Under the pieces are notes generated by a model, which was not told where the DNA came from, made no database searches, and saw only the letters and a list, made by a program, of their open reading frames with translations. A stretch of 64,000 nucleotides of DNA from RHKX01 sp963784885 (GTDB taxonomy: Bacteria; Actinomycetota; Thermoleophilia; Solirubrobacterales; 70-9), in contig CAWATA010000006.1 in the NCBI GenBank assembly GCA_963784885.1, forward strand, positions 186,001-250,000. The letters are read 5' to 3'. This document shows, one piece after another, positions 1-7,498 of this stretch; position 1 is the first letter of the stretch, and every line of letters starts with the position of its first letter. Made by a program: the position numbers and the translations under genes.

Positions 1-247
1 CGCGGACCGCCTTGATGACCTGGATCTTCTTCTCGCCGGCGTTGGTGAGGACGACGTCGACGGTGCTCGACTCCTCCTCGCCGCCACCGGCGTCGCCGCC
101 GCCGCCGGCCGCCGGGGCGGCGGCCGCAACGGCCGCCGCCGAGACGCCGAACTCCTCCTCGAGCGCCTTGATGCGCTCGGAGAGCTCGAGGACGGAGATG
201 CTCTTCAGCTCCTCGATCCACTTCTCAGTCGTAAGCGTGTCTGCCAT
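1..247 (-). CDS. rplL: Ribosomal protein L7/L12, 5' part of gene
   Basis: This is the N-terminal part of the ribosomal stalk protein that recruits translation GTPases. The gene starts with ATG at 247 and runs off the left edge of the window, so about 82 residues are seen. The visible part has the helical dimerisation region (SVLELSERIKALEEEFGVS, about residues 18-36), the flexible Ala/Gly-rich hinge, and then the start of the C-terminal domain (VDVVLTNAGEKKIQVIKAVR). It follows rplJ directly; the rplJ stop codon abuts the rplL ATG, so the two are co-translated. The next genes off the edge would normally be rpoB and rpoC (known order, not seen here). Confidence 0.96.
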   Translation of the reverse strand, partial: MADTLTTEKWIEELKSISVLELSERIKALEEEFGVSAAAVAAAAPAAGGGGDAGGGEEESSTVDVVLTNAGEKKIQVIKAVR

Positions 248-985
248 TTAGTCCTCCTTCTCATCCCCGGAGTCGGAATCGGCGTCGTCGCCGCCCTCCT
301 CCGGAGTCTCATCAGCTTCGGTTTCGGAAGTCGTGTCGTCGTCGGTCTCGGCGGCAGCCTCGTCGGCGTCGGTCTCGGCCGCAGCCTCGTCGGCGTCGGG
401 CTCGGCGGCGGGCTCCTCGTCGGACTCGGCGGCCGGAGCTTCCGCTGCCGCCGGGGCGTCGCCGCCCACCAGGCCCTGCTCGGCGACCTGGCCGAGTTGC
501 TGAGCGAGCCCGGCGAGGAGCTGGTTCAGGGTCCGTACGAGTCCGCCGAGCGGGCTCGCGGCGAGCCCCACGAGCTGGCCGCGCAACACGTCGACGCCGG
601 GCAGCTTCGCGATCGCGTTGAACTGCTCGGGCGCCAGGGCGCCGCCGTCCATCAGCCCGCCCTTGTAGGCGAGCACGTCGTTGGCCTTGATGAAGTCCGC
701 GATCGTCTTCGCGACGACGACCGCGTCGCCGCGGACGAAAGTCAGCGCGGTCGGGCCGGCGAGATGCTCGTCGAGCGCCGCCGAGGCGTCGGTTCCGTCG
801 GTCGCGCGCTTCGCCAGCCGGTTCTTGACGACGCTGAACGACGCGTCGCTCTCGCGCAGCTTGTTTCGCAGCTCGGCGGCCTGCGGTACCGAGATCCCCC
901 GGTAGTCGACCGCAAAGACGGCGTTCGCCGACTCGAGCTCGGCGGTGATCTCCGCGACCGCTGCTTCCTTCTGATCTCTGTTCAT
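248..985 (-). CDS. rplJ: Ribosomal protein L10 with long acidic C-terminal tail
   Basis: L10 is the base of the ribosomal stalk, binding 23S rRNA and L7/L12 dimers. The start at 985 (MNRDQKEAAVAEITAEL) fits the family and sits downstream of an L10 leader; an in-frame extension to 1093 runs through that leader and is rejected. The canonical L10 body covers about residues 1-175, ending in the L12-binding helix (LVRTLNQLLAGLAQQLGQVA). After it comes an unusual tail of about 70 residues made almost only of Ala, Glu, Asp, Thr and Ser, with a repeated DADEAAAETDADEAAAET unit. The usual L10 is about 165-180 residues; this one is 245. Such acidic tails occur in some actinobacterial ribosomal proteins, but the role is not known to me. 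Confidence 0.96.
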   Translation of the reverse strand: MNRDQKEAAVAEITAELESANAVFAVDYRGISVPQAAELRNKLRESDASFSVVKNRLAKRATDGTDASAALDEHLAGPTALTFVRGDAVVVAKTIADFIKANDVLAYKGGLMDGGALAPEQFNAIAKLPGVDVLRGQLVGLAASPLGGLVRTLNQLLAGLAQQLGQVAEQGLVGGDAPAAAEAPAAESDEEPAAEPDADEAAAETDADEAAAETDDDTTSETEADETPEEGGDDADSDSGDEKED

Positions 986-1140
986 CTCAGTCTGTCCTCG
1001 GTTTCTGAAGATTCGCTCCCGAAACGAGAAGAGCCCGCACGCGGGCGGGCTCGAGCAGTCTGCTTCGGGCTCCACCTCGGCCGGCCACGTCACGAGACGG
1101 TTATGGAGCTATCGCTCCGCCGGCGGTCTTCGGCTTCGGG
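986..1140 (-). ncRNA. L10 leader (autoregulatory mRNA leader of rplJL)
   Basis: Read on the minus strand, the region upstream of rplJ begins with CCGAAGACCGCCGG near 1139-1117, followed by a small hairpin (GGAGC-TATC-GCTCC, 1105-1118) and GGCCGGCCGAGGTGGAG. These are the kind of conserved pieces found in bacterial L10 leaders that bind L10(L12)4. It ends with a GC-rich hairpin (arms 1031-1038 and 1045-1052) followed by TTCTCGTTT, which looks like the attenuator terminator. Feedback control of rplJL by its own product is established for this RNA family; the assignment here is from sequence features only. Confidence 0.75.
1031..1052 (-). terminator. Attenuator-like hairpin in the L10 leader
   Basis: Perfect 8-bp arms (GAGCCCGC / GCGGGCTC) with a 6-base loop, followed on the transcript by a pyrimidine-rich run. 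It lies about 45 bases upstream of the rplJ start, where the L10 leader terminator is expected. Confidence 0.6.
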
Positions 1141-1227
1141 ACGCGGCAGTCTAGGGGAATCGCCGTCCGGGCGTCGGGATCGGCGGGAGGTCTCCGCCCC
1201 GCAGCGGATGCCGGCCGGGGCGGTGCC

Positions 1228-3387
1228 CTAGGGCGTGCCTGCGTGGGCGATCTCTGAGAACGCCGCGTAGGAGGGCTTCGGGACGAAGTTCTCCTCGAGG
1301 AGACCGGCGGAGTTGCAGAAGTTGCAGAGATCGGTCGTCGGATCCCGCCACGTGTACCAGTAGACGCCGTGCAGGTTCCAGGCCTCGCGGTTGGCGAGCA
1401 TCAGGTTCCAGGCGGACCTCAGCATCGCTGCCTGACCATTCGGGGTCCGCTCCCACCACTGCTCCTTAGCCGGGTCGAGCTCGGAGCTCCAACCCATCTC
1501 GGTGATCCAGATCGGGGATTGCGCGTCGCCCTTGGCCTCCATCACGCCCCGGACCGCGTCGATCTCCCGCTCGAGACCCTCGAGGTCGAACGCGTACGGA
1601 TGAACCGCGACGATGTCGAAGTCGTCAGCGGCTCCCGGGTATTCGTAGAGCAGCTTCAGGAAGGTCCACGACGGAATGCCGTTCATGTTGTCGTCGCCGT
1701 GCATCCCCCCGAGCATGACCTTGGCGGACGGATCGGCGCTGCGGATCGCTCTGGCGCTGTTGTCGAGGAGGACCGCGTACTTGTTCGGCGATGGACCGCT
1801 CGGCCAGAACTCATAGATGTTCTGCTCGTTGTAGACCTGCCAGACCTCCGGCGCCATCGCGATCGCCTCCGGATGATCGGCCTCGAACCGCTGCCAGAAC
1901 GCGCTCCCGTCCTCGTAGCGGTTCACCGCCGCGGCCACGAACGCCCGCCAGTGGTTCATCGTGTACTGACTGGTGACGTCGGTGATCACCGACTTGTCGC
2001 CGAACAGCTGCGGCAGCGGGACGATTCCGTTCTTCGCCAAGGCCGTCATGGCCTCGTCGGTCTTGTCCCATTTGAAGGTGGTGGGATTCGTCCGCCAATC
2101 GGGCTGCACCGCCTGCCAGTTCACGATCAGGCGCACGGATCCGACGTCGGCGGCATTCATGTAGGCGAGATCGCCCGCCGTCATCCTGCCGCTCTCCGGC
2201 ACGACCCCGTAGAGCGTCGCCTCCCGACCGTCCGGCGGTGGTGGTGGTGGCGGCGGTGGCGGTGGTGGTGGTGGTGGCTGGGCCCCATCGAGGAAGTCCT
2301 CGAACGCAGCCCACGAGGGCTTCGGCTTCCCCCCGCGGGTGGCCAGCCCTGACCTCCGGCACCACCGGCATCCGTCGCCGCCGTCGCGCCACCGGGTCCA
2401 GAACACGCCGTCGACCCCGAAGCCCTTGCGGAGGGCTCGGAAGGCCCGCGTCAGTCGCTTCTTCTGACCGCGCGGCCCGACCGCCATCGTCTTGGAGCTG
2501 CGCCGGTCCGACGCCCAGCCGATCGGCGTCACCCAGATCCCGATTCGATCACGGCCGGCTGCGGCCAGGGTCCTGCGCATCTGCCGCAGCTGGGGCTTCA
2601 GACTGCCGAGGGTGCCCGCCACCGGCCTCACGGCGAGCCCGGAGAAGCTGTACCTGGCGCCGGTCTTCAGGAGCTTCTTCAGGTACGCGGCGGGTGCGAT
2701 CCCCTTCTTGCCCGTACGAGCGAAGGAGAGTGCGCCGGTGAGCACCTCGGCCTCGGGATCGGCGAGCTTGATCGTGCGGTAGGTGGGGCCGAGCAGCTTC
2801 CCGTAGCGTCGCGGCGAGTTGGCCCCGCCCCCGAGATTGATCGAGTTCCAGATCTGCCAGGTCTCGACCGGGTGCGCGGGAAGGTCGGGGTTGGCGGACC
2901 ACAGCACGCCTTCCGATCCGTACCGGTCGACCGCCCCGTCGACGAACCGCAGCCATCCATCCGTCTCCGGCGTCGGACCGTTCGGGGCGCGACATCGATG
3001 CTTCTTCTTGCAGCGCTTGACCCAGTTCGGCGTGCCGGTCAGATAGGGGACCACGCCGATGCCCCGTTCGGCGGCGAGCCGCATGAACCTGTCGGTGCGG
3101 CTCCAGTTCAATCCCCCGCCCCGCTTGCGGGTCTGATCCCAGGCGAGCTCGAGGCGGAGGACATCGACGCCGCCGGCCGCGATCCGGTCGAGATCGGCGG
3201 CGCGGGTGCGGGGGGAGACCGAGATGCCGTACGCCGGATCGTCCGCCGCTGCCGTCGCGGGAAGGAGGCCGAGCACCGCAGCGACACCGGCGACCAGAAG
3301 CGCGAGTCGAAGCCCGCCCCCTCCAATAGCCGTGTCACTGCTCAACGGAAACATCCTCCTGTCGGAGCGGCCCTGCGCCGCCATCAC
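1228..3387 (-). CDS. Secreted protein with two tandem clan-A glycosidase-like domains
   Basis: A secreted protein of 719 residues. Starts are GTG 3387, ATG 3384 or ATG 3354; all keep a Sec signal peptide (LRLALLVAGVAAVLGLL, cut near ATAAADD). Two (beta/alpha)8 glycosidase-like domains follow, about residues 50-368 and 390-719, joined by a run of 15 prolines. The C-terminal domain has the acid/base motif WQVYNEQN and the nucleophile motif IWITEMGW, typical of GH5/GH39-like enzymes. The N-terminal domain has WQIWNSINL and IWVTPIGW at the same places, so both catalytic Glu are missing; it is probably a non-catalytic, glycan-binding copy. Each domain ends with a CxxC motif (CRWC, CNFC). The next gene upstream is a single-domain homologue. 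Substrate unknown; a surface glycan is likely. Its place inside the ribosomal operon is odd. Confidence 0.85.
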   Translation of the reverse strand: MMAAQGRSDRRMFPLSSDTAIGGGGLRLALLVAGVAAVLGLLPATAAADDPAYGISVSPRTRAADLDRIAAGGVDVLRLELAWDQTRKRGGGLNWSRTDRFMRLAAERGIGVVPYLTGTPNWVKRCKKKHRCRAPNGPTPETDGWLRFVDGAVDRYGSEGVLWSANPDLPAHPVETWQIWNSINLGGGANSPRRYGKLLGPTYRTIKLADPEAEVLTGALSFARTGKKGIAPAAYLKKLLKTGARYSFSGLAVRPVAGTLGSLKPQLRQMRRTLAAAGRDRIGIWVTPIGWASDRRSSKTMAVGPRGQKKRLTRAFRALRKGFGVDGVFWTRWRDGGDGCRWCRRSGLATRGGKPKPSWAAFEDFLDGAQPPPPPPPPPPPPPPPDGREATLYGVVPESGRMTAGDLAYMNAADVGSVRLIVNWQAVQPDWRTNPTTFKWDKTDEAMTALAKNGIVPLPQLFGDKSVITDVTSQYTMNHWRAFVAAAVNRYEDGSAFWQRFEADHPEAIAMAPEVWQVYNEQNIYEFWPSGPSPNKYAVLLDNSARAIRSADPSAKVMLGGMHGDDNMNGIPSWTFLKLLYEYPGAADDFDIVAVHPYAFDLEGLEREIDAVRGVMEAKGDAQSPIWITEMGWSSELDPAKEQWWERTPNGQAAMLRSAWNLMLANREAWNLHGVYWYTWRDPTTDLCNFCNSAGLLEENFVPKPSYAAFSEIAHAGTP

Positions 3388-3542
3388 CGAGATCGAACGG
3401 CACCGGTGAAATCGCTCCTACCGATGTGTCGCACTCCGGCGACAACGGGAACTTACCGCTGTTTGCGGTATTCGGCGCCGATCAGTCGCGACGCTGAGGC
3501 CGGACGGCCCGGCCCGGTCGCCGCTGGGGCTCCGGCGGGAGC

Positions 3543-4640
3543 TCAGCCTCCCCAGTTGGTTCCGGCCAGCTGGCGGAAAACGCCATAGGAAGGCTTCGGA
3601 ACGTAGTTGGCCCCGAGCAGGCCCGCGTTGTTGCAGAAGTTGCAGACGTCGGTCGCCGGGTCGCGCCACGTGTACCAGTAGATCCCGCCGATGTTCCAGA
3701 ACTCCCTGAGATAGAGGTACACCAGCCACGTCGATCTCAGCATCGCTGCCTGTCCCTCCGGCGTCTGCTCCCACCACCAGTCGTTGGCCGGGTCGAGCTT
3801 CGATCCCCATCCCATCTCGGTGATCCAGATCGGCGCCTGCTGGTCGCCCTTGGAGATCATCACCCCGCGAACCTTCGCGGTCTCCACGATCACTCCGAGG
3901 AGGTCGGGCTGATACGGATGGACGGCGACGATGTCGAAATCGTCCGCGGCCCCCGGATACTCGTAGAGCAGCTTCAGGAACGTCCACGACGGGATGCCGC
4001 TCATGCCGTCCTCGCCGTGCATCCCGCCGAGCATGATCTGGGCCTTCGAATCGGCGCCCCGGATGGCCTGCGCGCTGACATCGAGGAGGACCGCGTACTT
4101 GTTCGGCGACGGCCCATTCGGCCAGAACTCCGGGATGTTCTGCTCGTTGTAGACCTGCCAGACGCGGGGTGGGAGCGCCTTCGCGTTCGGATGATCGTCC
4201 TTGAACTGCCGCCAGAACTGGCTGCCCGGCCTGTAGCGCTTGACCGCCGCGGTCACGAACGCACCCCAGCGCTTCATCACGTCGGCGTCTCCGGTCTGGG
4301 TGACGATCGTCTTGTCTCCGAACAACTGCGGCAGCGGCACGATCCCGTGCAGGGCGAGATCCTCGAGCTCCCTGTCGGTCCTGCTCCAGTTGTAGGCGCC
4401 GCCCGTGGTCGGCTGGATCGACTGCCAGTTGAGGACGAAGCGCACCGACCCGACGTGCCCGGCGTCCATCCAGGCGAGATCGCCGGCCGTCAGCTGACCC
4501 GATTCGGGGACGACGCCGAAGAAGGTCGGCCCCAGGCTCGCGGCGGTTGCCGCGGCGGGCGTCCCTCCCGTCACGGCGACGGCGGCGACGGCCGACAGGA
4601 GCGCGATCCGCGCCCTTCTCCCACGTCTGCGACGGCTCAT
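3543..4640 (-). CDS. Secreted clan-A glycosidase-like protein, single domain
   Basis: A 365-residue secreted glycosidase-like protein, close in sequence to the C-terminal domain of the next gene downstream. I choose ATG 4640 because GGAGAGAGG lies 8 bases upstream and it opens a good signal peptide (RIALLSAVAAVAVTGG, then ATAAS); ATG 4667 is the alternative. The acid/base Glu is in WQVYNEQNIPEFW (about residue 160) and the nucleophile Glu in IWITEMGWGSKLDP (about 270). The end carries DVCNFCNNAGLL, whose two Cys may form a disulfide. It lies between rplA and rplJ, all on the same strand. The pair with its neighbour looks like a gene duplication followed by domain fusion (inference). Confidence 0.85.
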   Translation of the reverse strand: MSRRRRGRRARIALLSAVAAVAVTGGTPAAATAASLGPTFFGVVPESGQLTAGDLAWMDAGHVGSVRFVLNWQSIQPTTGGAYNWSRTDRELEDLALHGIVPLPQLFGDKTIVTQTGDADVMKRWGAFVTAAVKRYRPGSQFWRQFKDDHPNAKALPPRVWQVYNEQNIPEFWPNGPSPNKYAVLLDVSAQAIRGADSKAQIMLGGMHGEDGMSGIPSWTFLKLLYEYPGAADDFDIVAVHPYQPDLLGVIVETAKVRGVMISKGDQQAPIWITEMGWGSKLDPANDWWWEQTPEGQAAMLRSTWLVYLYLREFWNIGGIYWYTWRDPATDVCNFCNNAGLLGANYVPKPSYGVFRQLAGTNWGG

Positions 4641-4694
4641 CGACGACACCTCTCTCCTTGTACCCATCCCTGCCCCCGGCTCCCACCCCTGCCG

Positions 4695-4723
4695 GTGCTA
4701 TGTCGCTTCGCTCGAGAAGTCAA
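4695..4723 (-). promoter_or_regulatory. Possible promoter for the inserted glycosidase genes
   Basis: On the minus strand TTGACT (4723-4718) is followed after 17 bases by TAGCAC (4700-4695). It lies in the last codons of rplA, about 55 bases upstream of the glycosidase gene start. The -35 is good and the -10 weak, so this is only a candidate. Confidence 0.3.
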
Positions 4724-5561
4724 CATAGCGCGAATCGGGCGCGGCGGAACCGGTTGTTCCGGCCGGGAGCCGGGCGGATGGATCGCTGCTAGGCGACGGG
4801 GCTTCGGCTTCGGCTTCGGCTTCGGCGGGCGCGGACGTCGGCGCGTCGGCGCCGAGGATCTCCGACTCGCGGGTGCGCGAGGAGTCGAGGCGGATGCCGG
4901 GACCCATGGTGCTGGTCAGCGTGATGCTGAGGATGTAGCGGCCCTTGGCACCGGCGGGCTTGGCACGGACGATCTCGTCGATCACGGCCGCGTAGTTCTC
5001 GAGCAGCGCCTGCTCGGTGAAGCTGATCTTGCCGATCGAGAGGTGAACGACCGCCTGGCGGTCGGTCCGGTACTCGATCTTGCCCGACTTCGTCTCGGTG
5101 ACGGCCTTGGTGACGTCGTCGGTGACGGTTCCGACCTTCGGGTTCGGCATCTTGCCCTGGGGGCCGAGGATCCGGCCGAGCCGGCCGACCTTGGGCATCT
5201 GATCGGGGGTCGCGATCACGAGGTCGAAGTCGGTCCACCCGGCTTCGATCCGCTCGGCGAGGTCGTCGGAGCCGACGAACTCGGCACCCGCCTCGGTCGC
5301 CTCGCGCGCCTTGTCGCCCTCGGCGAAGACGGCGACGGTGACGTCCCGGCCGGCGCCGTTCGGCAGGGCCAGGGTGCCGCGGAGCTGCTCGTCGGCGTGG
5401 CGGACGTTGACGCCGAGCCGGATGTGGACCTCGACGGTCTCGTCGAAGCGCGCGGTCGCGGTCTGCTTCAGCAGCGCGACGGCCTCTGCCGGCTCGTAGT
5501 GGTGGGTCCGGTCGATCTTCTCGTAGGCGGCGCGGAACCGCTTGCCGTGCTTGTTGGCCAT
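4698..5561 (-). CDS. rplA: Ribosomal protein L1 with C-terminal extension
   Basis: L1 binds 23S rRNA at the L1 stalk and helps release E-site tRNA; it is also a translational repressor of its operon in many bacteria. The family body covers about residues 1-232 and includes the conserved KVGTVTDDVTKAV and TSTMGPGIRLD segments. The protein is 287 residues against about 230-240 usual. The extra 50 residues are rich in Ala, Glu, Ser and Pro and include AEAEAEAEAEA, coded by a CTTCGG hexamer repeat near 4800-4826. The ATG at 5561 shares one base with the rplK stop, so translation is probably coupled. Confidence 0.96.
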   Translation of the reverse strand: MANKHGKRFRAAYEKIDRTHHYEPAEAVALLKQTATARFDETVEVHIRLGVNVRHADEQLRGTLALPNGAGRDVTVAVFAEGDKAREATEAGAEFVGSDDLAERIEAGWTDFDLVIATPDQMPKVGRLGRILGPQGKMPNPKVGTVTDDVTKAVTETKSGKIEYRTDRQAVVHLSIGKISFTEQALLENYAAVIDEIVRAKPAGAKGRYILSITLTSTMGPGIRLDSSRTRESEILGADAPTSAPAEAEAEAEAPSPSSDPSARLPAGTTGSAAPDSRYVDFSSEAT

Positions 5562-5989
5562 CAGGATTCCTCCACGTCGACGCCCATCGACCGGGCGGTG
5601 CCGGCGATGATCTTCGAGGCTGCGTCGAGGTCGTTCGCGTTCAGGTCGGGCATCTTCTTCTCGGCGATCGCGCGAACCTGGGCGGCGCTGATCTTGCCGA
5701 CCTTGTTGAGGTGCGGCTCACCGGAGCCCTTCTGGATCCCGATCGCCTCCTTGATCAGGACCGCGGCCGGCGGCGTCTTCGTGATGAACGTGAAGCTGCG
5801 GTCCTCGTAGACCGTGATCTCGACCGGGATGATCGTCCCCGAGTCCTGCTGAGTCTGCGCGTTGAACGCCTTGCAGAAGTCCATGATGTTGACGCCGTGC
5901 TGACCCAGTGCGGGGCCGACGGGCGGGGCCGGGTTCGCGGCCCCGGCGGGGATCTGCAGCTTGATCAGTGTCAGAACCTTCTTGGCCAT
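5561..5989 (-). CDS. rplK: Ribosomal protein L11
   Basis: L11 forms the GTPase-associated centre of the large subunit with 23S rRNA. All 142 residues match the family layout: the N-terminal flexible domain with the proline-rich GAANPAPPVGPALGQHGVN stretch (about residues 16-34), then the RNA-binding C-terminal domain with KVGKISAAQVRAIAEKKM and the ending GTARSMGVDVEE. A purine-rich SD (GGAGG) lies just upstream of ATG 5989. It is the gene after nusG and is coupled to rplA. Confidence 0.97.
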   Translation of the reverse strand: MAKKVLTLIKLQIPAGAANPAPPVGPALGQHGVNIMDFCKAFNAQTQQDSGTIIPVEITVYEDRSFTFITKTPPAAVLIKEAIGIQKGSGEPHLNKVGKISAAQVRAIAEKKMPDLNANDLDAASKIIAGTARSMGVDVEES

Positions 5990-6000
5990 CTTCTGCCTCC

Positions 6001-6570
6001 TCAGACCTTCTTGACCTGGTCGTAGCCGACCTCGACGGGGGTCTCGCGCCCGAAGATCGAGACCAGGACCTTGAGCTTCGCCGCGTCGTCGTTGATCTCG
6101 GCGATCTCACCGGAGAAATCCGACAGCGGGCCGGAGATGACCTTGACGGTCTCCCCGATCTCGTACTGGGCGCGGGGCTTGGCGCGCTCGGCGCCTTCGC
6201 CGCCCGGCTGCTGGCCGGCGGTCGCGGGGGCCGCGCCCGGCGTCTCGGTGTGCAGCAGGTTGTCGACCTCGCTCTGGGACAGCGGCAGGGGCTTGTTGCG
6301 CGAGCCGACGAACCCGGTGACGCCGGGAGTGTTCTTGACGAGACCCCAGGCCTCGTCGGTCATCTCCATCTGCACGAGGACGTATCCCGGCATGGTCCGC
6401 TTCTCGACCGAGACCTTGCGGCCGTCCTTGATCTCCTGGACCTGCTCGGTCGGGACCACGACCTGGCGCACCTTGCGCGCCTGGCCCATCGTCTGGACCC
6501 GGTGCTCGAGGTTGTGCTTGACCTTGTTCTCGTGACCGGAGTATGTGTTGATCACGTACCAGCGAAACAT
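6001..6570 (-). CDS. nusG: Transcription termination/antitermination factor NusG
   Basis: NusG binds RNA polymerase, Rho and the ribosome and affects elongation and termination. The NGN domain begins at once (MFRWYVINTYSGHENKVKHNLEHR) and runs to about residue 110, with TMPGYVLVQMEM and the NTPGVTGFVG motif. A linker rich in Ala, Pro and Gly (about 118-132) leads to the KOW domain, with GETVKVISGPLSDFSGEIAE and the ending ETPVEVGYDQVKKV. The length of 189 residues is normal. It lies between secE and rplK, the usual bacterial order. Confidence 0.97.
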   Translation of the reverse strand: MFRWYVINTYSGHENKVKHNLEHRVQTMGQARKVRQVVVPTEQVQEIKDGRKVSVEKRTMPGYVLVQMEMTDEAWGLVKNTPGVTGFVGSRNKPLPLSQSEVDNLLHTETPGAAPATAGQQPGGEGAERAKPRAQYEIGETVKVISGPLSDFSGEIAEINDDAAKLKVLVSIFGRETPVEVGYDQVKKV

Positions 6571-6613
6571 GCTTCTGAAAGTTCTTCCTTGTGGGTGGGT
6601 TCGCTGCAGATCG

Positions 6614-7108
6614 TCAGATCAGCAGGTCGATGAGGCGGCTGAAGATCGCATCCAGCACCCCGAGGTAGGCGGCGGCGACGGCGACGAAGAGCAGCGTCAC
6701 GGCAGAGGCCTGGACCAGCGTATCGCGGTCCGGCCACTGCACCTTCCGCAGCTCTCTGATGACTGAGGAGAAGAAGCTCAGCACCGGACCGCGCTCGCGC
6801 TCGGCGGTCGGCTCCTTGGCGGAGCGGCGGGCGGCCTGCTCCTTGGCGCGGCGCTCCGCCTCCTTGCGGCGGCGGCGCTCCTCGCGGCGGTCCGGCTTGG
6901 CCGGGGCCGGTCCCTCGAGCGCCTCCTCCGGCGTCTCCTCGCCGCCGTGCTCGATCGCCAGCTCGGCCTCGAGGACGTCGGCGCTCTCGGGGACCTGGGT
7001 GTCGTGCTGGGCGTGCGACTCCTCGTCGCGCTCCCGCTCGACTCCCTCCTCGGCGAGCTTGCGCCTGCGCGCTGCCTCCGCCTTCCGCTGTGCTCGGCTC
7101 TTGGCCAT
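6614..7108 (-). CDS. secE: Preprotein translocase subunit SecE with long charged N-terminus
   Basis: SecE clamps the SecY channel of the Sec translocon in the membrane. The start at 7108 (MAKSRAQRKAEAARRRKL) is 5 bases after the rpmG stop; an extension to 7153 overlaps rpmG and is rejected. The conserved part is at the C-terminus: an amphipathic region (FFSSVIRELRKVQWPDRDTL, about residues 105-124) and one membrane helix (ASAVTLLFVAVAAAYLGVLDAIF). The first 100 residues are highly charged and disordered-looking, rich in Arg, Glu and Ala. The usual short SecE has about 60-90 residues; this one has 164. Confidence 0.94.
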   Translation of the reverse strand: MAKSRAQRKAEAARRRKLAEEGVERERDEESHAQHDTQVPESADVLEAELAIEHGGEETPEEALEGPAPAKPDRREERRRRKEAERRAKEQAARRSAKEPTAERERGPVLSFFSSVIRELRKVQWPDRDTLVQASAVTLLFVAVAAAYLGVLDAIFSRLIDLLI

Positions 7109-7113
7109 CGCCG

Positions 7114-7278
7114 CTAACGGGTCTCCTTGTGCGCGGTGTGCCTGCCGCACCACTTGCAGTACTTGCGGAGCTCGATCCGGTCGGGCGTGTTACGCCGCGA
7201 CTTGTTCGTCTGATAGTTGCGCCGCTTGCACTCCTCGCACGCGAGGGTGGCGGCTATGCGTACGTCTCCACGGGCCAT
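7114..7278 (-). CDS. rpmG: Ribosomal protein L33
   Basis: A 54-residue zinc-ribbon large-subunit protein. Translation from ATG 7278 gives MARGDVRIAATLACEECKRR, then YQTNKSRRNTPDRIELRKYC and KWCGRHTAHKETR. The two CxxC pairs (CEEC, CKWC) show the zinc-binding form of L33. It is the first gene of the secE-nusG-rplKA cluster, and the promoter is expected in the 220-base gap upstream (7279-7498). I could not pick a convincing -10/-35 pair there, and no tRNA is present in that gap. Confidence 0.95.
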   Translation of the reverse strand: MARGDVRIAATLACEECKRRNYQTNKSRRNTPDRIELRKYCKWCGRHTAHKETR

Positions 7279-7498
7279 GGCTCAGTCTGATCTCGTTCTC
7301 TGGATGATGTCGGTGGGATTCGCCGACGGTTCCGTCTCCGGCCTCGGCTACCTCGCTCCCGGCTGACCGACCGCGCCCCTTCTCACGCGGGAGGGACGAA
7401 CGGCGATGAGTTGGCCCCGGACACGAGGTCGCGAAAGGATTGCACAACCGCGCTCCGGTCCGATCCGCGGGACGTGAGCGGAGACAGCGGCGCCCGCC

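Noticed and set aside
2234..2280. GGT/CCA-type simple repeat as a microsatellite or regulatory element
   Set aside because: It is in frame and codes for the polyproline linker between the two glycosidase-like domains.
7279..7498. A tRNA gene or clear sigma-70 promoter before rpmG
   Set aside because: tRNAs are common before secE, but no cloverleaf or convincing -10/-35 pair could be found in this gap.
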